In this document: positions 27,020-36,519 of the stretch, piece after piece | Layout of the letters: every line of letters starts with the position of its first letter | How positions within the stretch are numbered: position 1 is the stretch's first letter | DNA from: Aliigemmobacter aestuarii | GTDB taxonomy: Bacteria; Pseudomonadota; Alphaproteobacteria; Rhodobacterales; Rhodobacteraceae | Direction of reading: 5' to 3' | NCBI RefSeq assembly: GCF_004799285.1 | Contig: NZ_SSND01000001.1 | Coordinates: forward strand, 1,765,760 to 1,829,759 | DNA: 64,000 bases | The notes under the pieces: generated by a model | Seen by the model: the letters and a program-made list of their open reading frames with translations, nothing else | Databases searched by the model: none | What the model was told of the DNA's origin: nothing | Program-made: the position numbers and the translations under genes

Positions 27020-28381
27020 ATGAATCAGCAAGGCACCCCGCGCGGCATGGTCCGCGCCGTGGACACAACCGGAACGGTCGAGGGCTACATGCCGGGTTTC
27101 GGCAACGATTTCGAAACCGAGGCGTTGCCGGGCGCACTGCCGCAGGGCATGAACAGCCCGCAGAAATGCAACTATGGCCTTTACGGCGAACAGCTTTCCG
27201 GCACCGCCTTCACCGCGCCCAGCCATCAGAACGAACGCACCTGGTGCTATCGCATCCGCCCCAGCGTGAAGCACACCCACCGGTTCGAAAAGATCGAGCT
27301 GCCCTACTGGAAATCCGCGCCGAACGTGTTGCCCGATGTGATCAGCCTGGGCCAGTACCGCTGGGACCCGGTCGCCCGGACGGACGCGGCGCTGACCTGG
27401 CTGACCGGCATGCGCACCATGACGACGGCCGGAGACGTGAACACCCAGGTTGGCATGGCCAGCCACATCTACCTTGTGACCGAAAGCATGGTGGACGACT
27501 ATTTCTTTTCGGCCGACAGCGAGATTCTGATCGTGCCGCAGGAAGGGCGGCTGCGGTTCTGCACCGAACTGGGGATCATCGACCTTGAGCCGAAGGAGAT
27601 CGCCATCATACCGCGCGGTCTGGTCTATCGGGTCGAGCTGATCGAGGGGCCGGCGCGCGGCTTTGTCTGCGAGAACTACGGGCAGAAGTTTGAACTGCCC
27701 GGACGCGGGCCGATCGGCGCGAACTGCATGGCGAACCGGCGCGATTTCAAGACGCCGGTGGCGGCCTTCGAGGACCGCGAGGTGCCTTCGACCGTCACCG
27801 TGAAATGGTGTGGCCAGTTTCATCGCACCCGCATCGGCCACAGCCCGCTGGACGTTGTGGCCTGGCACGGCAATTACGCGCCGGTGAAATACGACCTGCG
27901 CACCTATTGCCCGGTGGGCGCGATCCTGTTCGATCACCCCGATCCGTCGATCTTTACCGTGCTGACCGCGCCCTCGGGCGTGCCGGGCACGGCCAACATC
28001 GACTTCGTGCTGTTCCGCGAACGCTGGATGGTGGCGGAAAACACGTTCCGCCCGCCGTGGTATCACAAGAACATCATGTCGGAACTGATGGGCAACATCT
28101 ATGGCCAGTACGATGCCAAGCCCCAGGGCTTTGTCCCGGGCGGGATGAGCCTGCACAACATGATGCTGCCGCACGGGCCGGACCGGAACGCCTTTGAAGG
28201 CGCGTCGAACGCCGATCTGAAGCCCGAAAAGCTGGACAACACCATGAGTTTCATGTTCGAGACGCGCTTTCCGCAGCACCTGACGGAGTTTGCCGCGAAG
28301 GAAGCGCCGCTGCAGGACGATTACATCGACTGCTGGCTGGGGCTTGAAAAGAAGTTCGACGGCACGCCCGGCGTGAAGTGA
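27020..28381 (+). CDS. hmgA: Homogentisate 1,2-dioxygenase
   Basis: Non-heme iron enzyme that opens the homogentisate ring to maleylacetoacetate, in tyrosine and phenylalanine catabolism. It has 453 residues. Start ATG 27020 has a purine-rich GGGGGAGGG upstream; an earlier ATG (26972) sits on the expected transcription start. Family marks are [16 protein letters not shown] and [19 protein letters not shown] at the N-terminus, [11 protein letters not shown], and the C-terminal metal region [20 protein letters not shown] with the His and Glu ligands, then the His of MLPHGPD. It is the first gene of the plus-strand operon; fahA follows after 68 bases holding a repeat hairpin. Confidence 0.97.
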   Translation: MNQQGTPRGMVRAVDTTGTVEGYMPGFGNDFETEALPGALPQGMNSPQKCNYGLYGEQLSGTAFTAPSHQNERTWCYRIRPSVKHTHRFEKIELPYWKSAPNVLPDVISLGQYRWDPVARTDAALTWLTGMRTMTTAGDVNTQVGMASHIYLVTESMVDDYFFSADSEILIVPQEGRLRFCTELGIIDLEPKEIAIIPRGLVYRVELIEGPARGFVCENYGQKFELPGRGPIGANCMANRRDFKTPVAAFEDREVPSTVTVKWCGQFHRTRIGHSPLDVVAWHGNYAPVKYDLRTYCPVGAILFDHPDPSIFTVLTAPSGVPGTANIDFVLFRERWMVAENTFRPPWYHKNIMSELMGNIYGQYDAKPQGFVPGGMSLHNMMLPHGPDRNAFEGASNADLKPEKLDNTMSFMFETRFPQHLTEFAAKEAPLQDDYIDCWLGLEKKFDGTPGVK

Positions 28382-28386
28382 GAAGG

Positions 28387-28440
28387 CCGGGGGGCTGTCT
28401 GCCCCCCGGACCCCCGAGGATATTTTTTCCAGAATGAAGG
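28387..28440 (+). repeat. Intergenic repeat copy 1 with strong hairpin
   Basis: A 9-bp hairpin (CCGGGGGGC at 28387-28395, GCCCCCCGG at 28401-28409) is followed by ACCCCCGAGGATATTTTTTCC and CAGAATGAAGG. The same arrangement and almost the same bases recur at 33402-33450. The hairpin plus T-run may partly terminate or protect the hmgA mRNA 3' end before fahA. Confidence 0.75.
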
Positions 28441-28449
28441 ACAGGCGCG

Positions 28450-29709
28450 ATGGGGTTGATCCGGTCATGGGTCGAAAGTGCCAACCGTGAAGGTTGCGAC
28501 TTTCCGCTGAACAACCTGCCCTGTGGGGTGTTCTCGATCGACGGGGATGATCCGCGCTGTGGCGTGGCGATCGGCGATTTCGTCCTTGATGTGGCGGCGC
28601 TCGAGGCAGAGGGCCTGATCGACCTGGGCGGGCCGTTGCTGGACGTGCCCTTCTGGAACGAGGTGATGGAGGCCGGGCCGGCCACATGGGCCGCGTTGCG
28701 GTCGCGGCTGACGGGGATCCTGGCGAAGGGATCGGCCGATCGGGCGGCGGCGGAACCGCATCTTTGGCCGCTGTCCGAGGCGCGGATGCATATGCCGTTC
28801 CTCGTGGCCGAATACACCGATTTCTATGCCGGGCGGAACCATGCGTTCAACGTGGGGTCGATGTTTCGCGGGCCGGAAAACGCGCTGCCGCCGAACTGGC
28901 TGCATATTCCCATCGGCTATAACGGGCGGGCGTCCTCGGTCGTGGTGTCGGGGACGGATGTGCGCCGCCCCTGGGGGCAGTTGAAGGGGGCCGATCATCC
29001 GGCACCCATCTTCGCGCCGTCGCGGCGGTTCGACTTCGAGCTGGAAATGGGCGCCATCGTCGGGCAGGCATCGGAAGGGATGGTTTCGGTGGCGCGGGCC
29101 GACGAGATGATCTTTGGCTATGTCCTGCTGAACGACTGGTCGGCACGGGATGTGCAGGCCTGGGAATACCAGCCGCTTGGCCCCTTCCAGGCCAAGGCGA
29201 CCGCCACAACGATCAGCCCCTGGATCGTCACCCGCGCCGCGCTGGAGCCCTTCCGGGTGGCAACGCCCGCGCGCGAGTTGCCTCTGTTGCCGCATCTGAC
29301 CGAACCGGGCCCGATGCTTTATGACATCGCGCTTGAGGTCTGGCTGACGCCGGACGGGGGGGCGGAAACCGTGATTACCCGCACGACCTATGCCGAGATG
29401 TATTATTCGGCGGCGCAGCAGTTGTGCCACCACACCACCAGCGGCTGCCCGATGAACGTCGGCGATCTTCTGGGGTCGGGCACGATTTCGGGGGCGGAAA
29501 AGGACAGCCGCGGGTCGATGCTTGAGCTGAGCTGGGGCGGGAAGGAACCGCTGGCACTGGTGGGCGGCGTGACGCGCAGCTTCCTGGAGGACGGCGACCG
29601 CGTCGTCTTTCGTGGCGGGGCGCAGGGCGATGGATACAGGATCGGTTTCGGGGAATGCGCGGGACGGGTGATCGCCGCCCACGCGGACCCGGTCGACGCA
29701 GGGAGATAG
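28450..29709 (+). CDS. fahA: Fumarylacetoacetase
   Basis: Hydrolyses fumarylacetoacetate to fumarate and acetoacetate, the last step of the homogentisate path. It has 419 residues with an N-terminal SH3-like part (FPLNNLPCGVFS) and the catalytic domain. Metal and catalytic residues lie in VAEYTDFYAGRNHAFNVGSMFRG (Asp and the His of the catalytic dyad) and FDFELEMGAIVG (two Glu ligands). VLLNDWSARDVQAWEY and the C-terminal GDLLGSGTISG complete the pattern. It starts 10 bases after the repeat element, whose GAAGGACAGGCGCG serves as ribosome site. Confidence 0.96.
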   Translation: MGLIRSWVESANREGCDFPLNNLPCGVFSIDGDDPRCGVAIGDFVLDVAALEAEGLIDLGGPLLDVPFWNEVMEAGPATWAALRSRLTGILAKGSADRAAAEPHLWPLSEARMHMPFLVAEYTDFYAGRNHAFNVGSMFRGPENALPPNWLHIPIGYNGRASSVVVSGTDVRRPWGQLKGADHPAPIFAPSRRFDFELEMGAIVGQASEGMVSVARADEMIFGYVLLNDWSARDVQAWEYQPLGPFQAKATATTISPWIVTRAALEPFRVATPARELPLLPHLTEPGPMLYDIALEVWLTPDGGAETVITRTTYAEMYYSAAQQLCHHTTSGCPMNVGDLLGSGTISGAEKDSRGSMLELSWGGKEPLALVGGVTRSFLEDGDRVVFRGGAQGDGYRIGFGECAGRVIAAHADPVDAGR

Positions 29710-29713
29710 GGAC

Positions 29714-30664
29714 ATGGCAAAGGCGTTCGCCTCGCAGGGGGATCTTGCGGAAAAGAAGATCAGTTTCACCGAGGTCGGTGACGGGCTTTACGCCTTTACC
29801 GCCGAGGGCGACCCGAACAGCGGCGTCATCATCGGCGATGATAGCGTGATGGTGGTCGAGGCGCAGGCGACCCCGCGCCTTGCCCGCAAGGTGGTGGAGT
29901 GCATCCGTCAGGTGACGGACAAGCCGATCACCCATCTGGTGCTGACGCATTACCATGCGGTTCGGGTTCTGGGCGCCTCGGCCTATGGCGCGCGCGAGGT
30001 CATCATGTCGGATGCCGCCCGCGCGATGGTGGTGGAACGCGGGGCCGAGGACTGGGCCAGCGAATTCGGCCGCTTCCCGCGCCTGTTCCAGGGGCATGAG
30101 GAAATTCCGGGGCTGACCTGGCCCACCACGACCTTCAGCGACGCGATGACGGTCTACCTGGGCAAGCGCCGGGTGGACATCATGCATCTGGGCCGCGCCC
30201 ATACGGCGGGCGATGCCGTGGTCTGGGTGCCGGATGCCGAGGTGATGTTCACCGGCGATATCGTCGAATACCATTCCGCCTGCTATTGCGGCGACGGCCA
30301 TTTCGCCGACTGGGGCGAGACGCTGGCCAACATCGCGGCCTTCGATCCGGTGGCCATCGCACCGGGCCGGGGGGATGCCCTGATCGGGCGCGAGATGGTG
30401 GCGAAGGCCATCGCCAACACCGCGGATTTCGTGGAAAGCACCTATCGCCCGGTGGCGCGCGTGGCGGCGCGCGGCGGCAGCCTGAAACAGGCCTGGGACG
30501 CGGCGCGCGCCGAATGTGACCAAAAATTCGGCGAGTATGCCATCTATGAGCATTGCCTGCCTTTCAACGTGGCCCGCGCCTGGGACGAGGCGCGCGGGAT
30601 CGATACGCCGCGCATCTGGACGGCCGAGCGGGACCGCGAAATGTGGGAGGCGCTGCAGGGATGA
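29714..30664 (+). CDS. MBL-fold protein with incomplete metal motif
   Basis: A 316-residue metallo-beta-lactamase-fold protein placed 4 bases after fahA, so part of the homogentisate operon. The fold is clear (GLYAFTAEGDPNSGVIIGDDSVMVVEAQATP; MHLGRAHTAGDAVVWVPDAEVMFTGDIVE). The usual H-x-H-x-D-H is here H79-Y-H81-A-V83-R84, so the Asp and His of the second metal site are missing. His163 and Asp182, the later ligands, are present. It may therefore bind one metal or none. The function is unknown; hydrolysis of a lactone or thioester linked to aromatic breakdown is a guess from position. Confidence 0.8.
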   Translation: MAKAFASQGDLAEKKISFTEVGDGLYAFTAEGDPNSGVIIGDDSVMVVEAQATPRLARKVVECIRQVTDKPITHLVLTHYHAVRVLGASAYGAREVIMSDAARAMVVERGAEDWASEFGRFPRLFQGHEEIPGLTWPTTTFSDAMTVYLGKRRVDIMHLGRAHTAGDAVVWVPDAEVMFTGDIVEYHSACYCGDGHFADWGETLANIAAFDPVAIAPGRGDALIGREMVAKAIANTADFVESTYRPVARVAARGGSLKQAWDAARAECDQKFGEYAIYEHCLPFNVARAWDEARGIDTPRIWTAERDREMWEALQG

Positions 30665-30879
30665 ACAGGTTCGGACCGTCGCGCGGCGAATGGTGGTTCA
30701 GGCTGGCGCTCTCGGTCGCGGGGCTTGCGCTTCTGTCCGCGCTGCTGGCGATCCGCGGCCTTCCCGAAGGTCCGGGGCTGGTCGAGGTGGTTGGGCTGGC
30801 CGGGGCCTTCTTCGGCGGAACGCTGGTTCTGTCGATCCGGGCGTTGTGGCGGGATCGCGCCCGGAAGAGGGAGGGGTGA
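30661..30879 (+). CDS. Small two-helix membrane protein
   Basis: A 72-residue protein with two hydrophobic helices (about residues 12-30 and 38-58) and a basic C-terminal end (WRDRARKREG). The start ATG 30661 overlaps the stop of the MBL gene (ATGA), and the next gene begins 3 bases after its stop, so it is translated as part of the operon. I do not recognise the family. It may anchor or assist the neighbouring monooxygenase or a transporter, but nothing in the sequence shows this. Confidence 0.7.
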   Translation: MNRFGPSRGEWWFRLALSVAGLALLSALLAIRGLPEGPGLVEVVGLAGAFFGGTLVLSIRALWRDRARKREG

Positions 30880-30882
30880 CGG

Positions 30883-32436
30883 ATGCCCTATGACTACAAG
30901 CCCTATGCCTATCACCGCCCGCCCGGACTGACCGCGCCTGAGCCGCGCCACAAGGTGGCGATCGTGGGGGCGGGGCCGATCGGCCTGGCGATGGCGCTGG
31001 AACTGGCGCAACATGGCGTGCCCTCGGTCATCGTCGATGACAATGACGTGGTGTCGGTGGGCAGCCGGGCGATCTGCTGGTCCAAGCGCAGCCTCGAAAT
31101 CCTGGACCGGATCGGCATCGGCGCGCGCTGCGTGGAAAAGGGCGTGACCTGGAAGGTCGGGCGCACGTGGCACCGGGATCGAGAGGTCTTTACCTTCGAT
31201 CTGCTTCCCGAGGATGGCCACAAGATGCCGGCCTTCGTGAACCTTCAGCAGTATTATGTCGAGGAATACCTGATCGAGGCGGCGCAGGCGAACGCGCTGA
31301 TCGACCTGCGGTTCAGGAACCGCGTCAAGGCGGTGGAACAGGCCGCGGATCATGCCGTTGCGGTGATCGAGACGCCGGATGGCGACTACCGGCTGGAGGC
31401 CGATTGGCTGATCGCCTGCGACGGCGCACGGTCGCCTGTGCGGGCGATGCTGGGGCTGGATTTCGATGGCGAACTGTTCGAGGAACGGTTCCTGATCGCC
31501 GATATCGAGATGGCGGCCGACTTTCCGAGCGAGCGCTGGTTCTGGTTCGAGCCGACCTTCCATCCGGGCCAGTCGGCGCTGTTGCACAAGCAGCCCGACA
31601 ACATCTATCGCATCGACCTGCAACTGGGCTGGAACACCGACCCCGAAGAGGAACGAAAGCCCGAACGCGTCATCCCGCGGATCGAAAAGGTAGTGGGGCA
31701 CCGGGATTTCCGGCTGGACTGGGTGTCGGTTTATACTTTCCAGTGCCGCCGGTTGCGCAACTTCGTGCAGGGACGGGTGATCTTTGTGGGCGACAGCGCG
31801 CATGTCGTGTCGCCCTTCGGCGCCAGGGGCGGGAACGGCGGGCTGGGCGACGTGGATGCCCTGGGCTGGCGGCTGGCCGGCGTGGTCAGGGGCGAGGCGC
31901 CCGAGGCGGCGCTGGCGGCTTTCGACCGTGAACGCCAGTTCGGCGCAGACGAGAACATCCTGAATTCCGCCCGCTCGACGCGGTTCATGTCGCCCGAGGA
32001 CGGGGTGGAACGGCTGTTCCGCGACGCGGTGCTACATCTGGCGAACCGGGTGGATTTCGCCCGCCCGATGGTGAACTCGGGTCGGCTTTCGCGGCCCTGC
32101 GTCTATCCTCTGGTCGCCCCGGATGCGACGGGTCTGCCCGAGGTGTCACGCCCTGGCGCGGTCGCCCCGGATGCGCCTTTGGCCGATGGCTGGCTTCTGG
32201 AAAGGCTGGGGGTCGGGTTCACCGTTCTGGCGATCGGTTGTGCGGCGCCCGAGGTGCCGGGGGCGCGGGCGCTGGCCCTGCCGGTGACGCCGGAACTGGC
32301 GGCGCGCTATCTGGGCGGGGCGGGTGCGGCGGTCTATCTGATTCGCCCCGATCAGGTGGTTGCGGCGCGCTGGACGGCCTGCGGAGTGGAAGAGATCGCC
32401 GCGGCGCTGACCGCATCACGGGAGGGACGGACATGA
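30883..32436 (+). CDS. FAD-dependent aromatic monooxygenase (MhpA/PheA-like)
   Basis: A 517-residue class A flavoprotein hydroxylase. The FAD site is the N-terminal VAIVGAGPIGLAMALELAQHG (GAGPIG at residues 29-34). The DG motif is CDGARSPVRAMLGL, and the second FAD motif GDSAHVVSPFGARGGNGGLGDVDALGWRLAG is near residue 304. The C-terminal thioredoxin-like tail resembles phenol hydroxylase/MhpA-type enzymes. Placed in the homogentisate operon, it may make a ring-cleavage substrate by para-hydroxylating a hydroxyphenyl or benzoate compound. The exact substrate cannot be read from sequence. The start is ATG 30883, with AGGGAGG upstream; its stop overlaps the DUF2783 start. Confidence 0.85.
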   Translation: MPYDYKPYAYHRPPGLTAPEPRHKVAIVGAGPIGLAMALELAQHGVPSVIVDDNDVVSVGSRAICWSKRSLEILDRIGIGARCVEKGVTWKVGRTWHRDREVFTFDLLPEDGHKMPAFVNLQQYYVEEYLIEAAQANALIDLRFRNRVKAVEQAADHAVAVIETPDGDYRLEADWLIACDGARSPVRAMLGLDFDGELFEERFLIADIEMAADFPSERWFWFEPTFHPGQSALLHKQPDNIYRIDLQLGWNTDPEEERKPERVIPRIEKVVGHRDFRLDWVSVYTFQCRRLRNFVQGRVIFVGDSAHVVSPFGARGGNGGLGDVDALGWRLAGVVRGEAPEAALAAFDRERQFGADENILNSARSTRFMSPEDGVERLFRDAVLHLANRVDFARPMVNSGRLSRPCVYPLVAPDATGLPEVSRPGAVAPDAPLADGWLLERLGVGFTVLAIGCAAPEVPGARALALPVTPELAARYLGGAGAAVYLIRPDQVVAARWTACGVEEIAAALTASREGRT

Positions 32437-32636
32437 GCCTGATCACGGCCCCCAACATCGCCGATGTCGACGGGTTCTATGCCCGGCTGCTGGCCACCCA
32501 TCGCGGCCTGACAGACGCAGAAAGTGCGGCGCTGAACGCGCGGCTGATCCTGATACTGGCCAATCACGTTGGGGATGCGACCGTTCTGGAACAGGCGCTG
32601 GCGCTGGCGCGCGACGGTGCTGGCAAACCGGCCTAG
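32433..32636 (+). CDS. DUF2783 domain protein
   Basis: A 67-residue protein with the blocks NIADVDGFYARLLATHRGL and ESAALNARLILILANHVGD, which I recognise as DUF2783. This family occurs next to aromatic FAD monooxygenases, but no activity is known to me. The start overlaps the monooxygenase stop (ATGA), so the ratio of the two proteins should be fixed by coupled translation. GGAGGGACGG serves as ribosome site. It converges on the metallophosphoesterase gene with overlapping TAG stops (CTAG). Confidence 0.8.
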   Translation: MSLITAPNIADVDGFYARLLATHRGLTDAESAALNARLILILANHVGDATVLEQALALARDGAGKPA

Positions 32637-33370
32637 GCGGTTTTCGGGTGCAGGGGCACACGCCCCGCCTCGGTCAGGTGAAAGACCTCGCGCCCCTCGA
32701 TGACGATGGCGGTGAGCGGGCCGCCATAGGCCGCGCCGCTGTCGATGTTCACGCGGTTGCCGTAATGGGTGGGGGCATCCAGATGGGTGTGCCCATGCAC
32801 CACCAGCGCGCCGTGATCGCCCGTGAAGTCAAGGAAGGGCGCGCGGATCCAGCACAGGTCGGTCTCGGTCTGGTCCTCCATCGCCACGCCGGGGCGGATG
32901 CCCGCGTGGACAAAGACCACTTCGCCCAGGCGGTGCCAGCCGGGCAGACGTTCCAGCCAGTCGCGATGCGTCTGAGGGACGGCCTTGACGGCCTCGTCGA
33001 AGACCGGGGCGAGCGGGCGGTCGCCCGCATTCGCCACCCCGTAGGATGCCAGCGTCGCCGCCCCGCCGATGCGCGGATGCAGCCACGAGAATTCGGCCCG
33101 GAGTCCCGGATCGCGGGCGTCGATGGCGGTCAGGTAGATGTGGAACATCCGGTCGTGATTGCCCTTCAGCACGGTCCAGTCGCGTCCGTCGGCCTGCCCC
33201 TGCATCAGCCAGTCGATCACGCCGCGGCTGTCGGGGCCGCGATCCACCATGTCGCCGACATGGATCACGGGCGCCGGGCCATGCACCGCCTGATCGGCGG
33301 CGATGCGGTCATGGGCGCCTTTCAGAAGGTCCAGATGGCCGTGGATATCCCCGATGGCATAGGCGCGCAT
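32633..33370 (-). CDS. Calcineurin-like metallophosphoesterase (PrpA-like phosphatase)
   Basis: A 245-residue PPP-family phosphatase. The metal and catalytic motifs appear in order: GDIHGH (residues 7-12), GDMVDRG (39-45), GNHD (70-73), a His in FVHAGIRP (about 153-160) and GHTH (about 193-196). Bacterial relatives act as Ser/Thr phosphatases or on symmetrical dinucleotides such as Ap4A; the target here is not predictable. It is a lone gene: the upstream neighbour on the same strand is serA, separated by a repeat copy. Confidence 0.85.
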   Translation of the reverse strand: MRAYAIGDIHGHLDLLKGAHDRIAADQAVHGPAPVIHVGDMVDRGPDSRGVIDWLMQGQADGRDWTVLKGNHDRMFHIYLTAIDARDPGLRAEFSWLHPRIGGAATLASYGVANAGDRPLAPVFDEAVKAVPQTHRDWLERLPGWHRLGEVVFVHAGIRPGVAMEDQTETDLCWIRAPFLDFTGDHGALVVHGHTHLDAPTHYGNRVNIDSGAAYGGPLTAIVIEGREVFHLTEAGRVPLHPKTA

Positions 33371-33401
33371 GATCCGGTCCGGTTATGGAAATGAAGAAGG
33401 G

Positions 33402-33450
33402 CCGGGGGCGTTGCCCCCGGACCCCCGGGATATTTCAGCCAGAATGAAGG
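33402..33450 (+). repeat. Intergenic repeat copy 2 with strong hairpin
   Basis: Second copy of the element at 28387-28440, same orientation: hairpin CCGGGGGC (33402-33409) and GCCCCCGG (33413-33420), then ACCCCCGGGATATTT and CCAGAATGAAGG. Near identity outside coding DNA points to a family of dispersed intergenic repeats. Just after it, GGGGCG and CGCCCC around GGCTT (about 33456-33472) could be the serA terminator. Confidence 0.75.
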
Positions 33451-33478
33451 GGCAAGGGGCGGGCTTCGCCCCGGCCCG

Positions 33479-35074
33479 TCATGCCACGTCGAATTCCAGC
33501 GGCTTGACCTGCTGGAACATGCCGGTGGATTCCAGCGTTTCCACCACTTTCGGGTCGATCGCCTGGTCGAGGTAGAGGATGGCGATCGCGTCCTGCCCCA
33601 CGCCCGACCGGCCGAGGGTGAAGTTGGCGATGTTGACGCCGTTCTTGCCCATCGTCATCCCCAGAAGGCCGATGATGCCGGGCACGTCCTCGTTCGTGGT
33701 GTAAAGCATGTGCTGCCCCACCTCGGCGTCGATGTTGATGCCCTTGATCTGGATGAAGCGCGGCTTGCCATCGGCAAAGCAGGTGCCCGCGACCGACCGC
33801 TCGCGCTTGTCGGTGACCATCGTGACCTTGATATAGGCGTCGAAGGTGCCGGTCTTGTCCTGCTTCGTGGTCGAGACCTGGATGCCGCGTTCCTTGGCGA
33901 CGATCGGGGCCGAGACAAGGTTCACATCCGGGTTCGAGGCCTTCATCACCCCGGCAATCACCGCCTGGTTCAGCGCGGCGAGGTTCATTTCGGCCACGCG
34001 GCCGTCATAGAGGATGTTGATCGCCTTGATCGGCTCGTCCGTCATCTGGCCGATGAAGCTGCCGAGATGCCCGGCGAGCTTGATCCAGGGGCCCATGACA
34101 GCGGCCTCTTCGGCGGTGACGTTGGGCATGTTCAGCGCGTTCTGCACCGCGCCCGACAGCAGGTAGTCCGACATCTGTTCGGCCACCTGAAGCGCGACGT
34201 TTTCCTGGGCTTCCGTCGTGGCGGCGCCCAGATGCGGGGTGCAGACGACATTCGGGTGGTTGAACAGGACGTTCTCGGTGGCGGGTTCGACCTCGAAGAC
34301 ATCGAGGGCGGCGGCGGCGACATGGCCGGTGTCCAGCGCGTCCTTCAGCGCGGCCTCGTCGATCAGGCCGCCGCGGGCGCAGTTGATGATGCGCACGCCG
34401 GTTTTCGTTTTGGCGAGGTTCTCGCGGCTCAGGATGTTGCGGGTCTTGTCGGTCAGCGGAACATGGAGCGTGATGAAATCGGCACGCGCCAGAAGTTCAT
34501 CCAGCTCCACCTTGGTCACGCCCAGTTGCTTTGCCCGTTCTTCCGACAGGAAGGGATCATAGGCGATCACCTTCATCTTCAGGCCGACAGCGCGGTCACA
34601 GACGATGCCGCCGATGTTGCCCGCGCCGATGACGCCCAGGGTCTTGTTGAACAGTTCGACCCCCATGAAGCGGGATTTCTCCCACTTGCCCGCATGGGTG
34701 GAGGCATTGGCCTCGGGGATCTGGCGGGCGACGGCGAACATCATCGCGATGGCGTGTTCGGCGGTGGTGATCGAGTTGCCGAACGGCGTGTTCATCACGA
34801 TCACGCCCTTCTTCGAGGCGGCCGGGATATCGACATTGTCGACGCCGATGCCGGCGCGGCCGACAACCTTCAGCCGGTCGGCCTTTTCCAGCAGCTTTTC
34901 GGTGACCTTGGTGGCCGAGCGGATGGCAAGGCCGTCATACTGGGCGATCAGTTCGGCCAGCTTTTCCTTGTCCTTGCCGAGCTTCGGCATGTAGTCGACT
35001 TCGACTCCGCGGTCGCGGAAGATCTGGACGGCGGTTTCGGAAAGTTCGTCGGAAACGAGAACGCGGGGGGCCAT
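33479..35074 (-). CDS. serA: D-3-phosphoglycerate dehydrogenase
   Basis: First step of serine synthesis: 3-phosphoglycerate to 3-phosphohydroxypyruvate with NAD. The 531-residue length is that of the long form with an extra domain and a C-terminal ACT domain. Seen motifs are GRAGIGVDNVD, the NAD-binding GVIGAGNIGGIV (about residues 148-160), the catalytic Arg and Glu regions (INCARGGLIDEAAL; DVFEVEPATENVLF) and the His of TPHLGAATTEAQ. The C-terminal GQHMLYTTNEDVPGIIGLLG is the ACT core, which binds serine for feedback control in relatives. It follows serC by 76 bases, so they form a serC-serA operon. Confidence 0.96.
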   Translation of the reverse strand: MAPRVLVSDELSETAVQIFRDRGVEVDYMPKLGKDKEKLAELIAQYDGLAIRSATKVTEKLLEKADRLKVVGRAGIGVDNVDIPAASKKGVIVMNTPFGNSITTAEHAIAMMFAVARQIPEANASTHAGKWEKSRFMGVELFNKTLGVIGAGNIGGIVCDRAVGLKMKVIAYDPFLSEERAKQLGVTKVELDELLARADFITLHVPLTDKTRNILSRENLAKTKTGVRIINCARGGLIDEAALKDALDTGHVAAAALDVFEVEPATENVLFNHPNVVCTPHLGAATTEAQENVALQVAEQMSDYLLSGAVQNALNMPNVTAEEAAVMGPWIKLAGHLGSFIGQMTDEPIKAINILYDGRVAEMNLAALNQAVIAGVMKASNPDVNLVSAPIVAKERGIQVSTTKQDKTGTFDAYIKVTMVTDKRERSVAGTCFADGKPRFIQIKGINIDAEVGQHMLYTTNEDVPGIIGLLGMTMGKNGVNIANFTLGRSGVGQDAIAILYLDQAIDPKVVETLESTGMFQQVKPLEFDVA

Positions 35075-35150
35075 GGGATGGACTCCTTGAATGTGGGGAA
35101 AGGGGCCCCTGCCCGGCGCGGAGTTTTCCGGGGGCAGAGGCGGAAGGGGA

Positions 35151-36308
<1,158 letters not shown>

Positions 36309-36346
36309 GGTATCCTTCCAGATAAATGCCCCTCGTTGGGGAGGGG
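36309..36346 (-). promoter_or_regulatory. Structured serC leader, candidate serC RNA motif
   Basis: On the minus strand a 6-bp hairpin (CCCCTC at 36341-36346, read 5' to 3', and GAGGGG at 36329-36334) is followed by CATTTATCTGGAAGG and the serC start. A conserved 'serC motif' is known upstream of alphaproteobacterial serC-serA operons; position and form fit, but I cannot check the consensus. Confidence 0.45.
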
Positions 36347-36449
36347 TGTCCCACCGCCGCAAATACGGGGCGGCGCGGGCTGGCACAAGCGGGAAAATCG
36401 TCGTAAAGCGCCGCTTGATACGGAAAAAACGACGCACCGCGTCACTATC

Positions 36450-36497
36450 GGAAACTCTGCCGGAAACTCTGCCGGAAACCTTGCCGGAAACCGTGCT
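36450..36497 (+). repeat. Four tandem 12-bp repeats upstream of serB
   Basis: Two exact copies of GGAAACTCTGCC (36450-36461, 36462-36473) and two variants, GGAAACCTTGCC (36474-36485) and GGAAACCGTGCT (36486-36497). They end 22 bases before the serB start in the serC-serB divergent region. Binding sites spaced about one helical turn apart, or a slippage-made leader, are possible. Confidence 0.8.
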
Positions 36498-36519
36498 GCC
36501 CAACCCTGGATACGCCCTG

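Noticed and set aside
29714..30664. Calling the MBL protein a glyoxalase II or lactonase
   Set aside because: The H-x-H-x-D-H motif is incomplete, so a specific enzymatic name is not supported.
36450..36497. A CRISPR-like array
   Set aside because: The 12-bp units are directly joined with no spacers and no cas genes occur.
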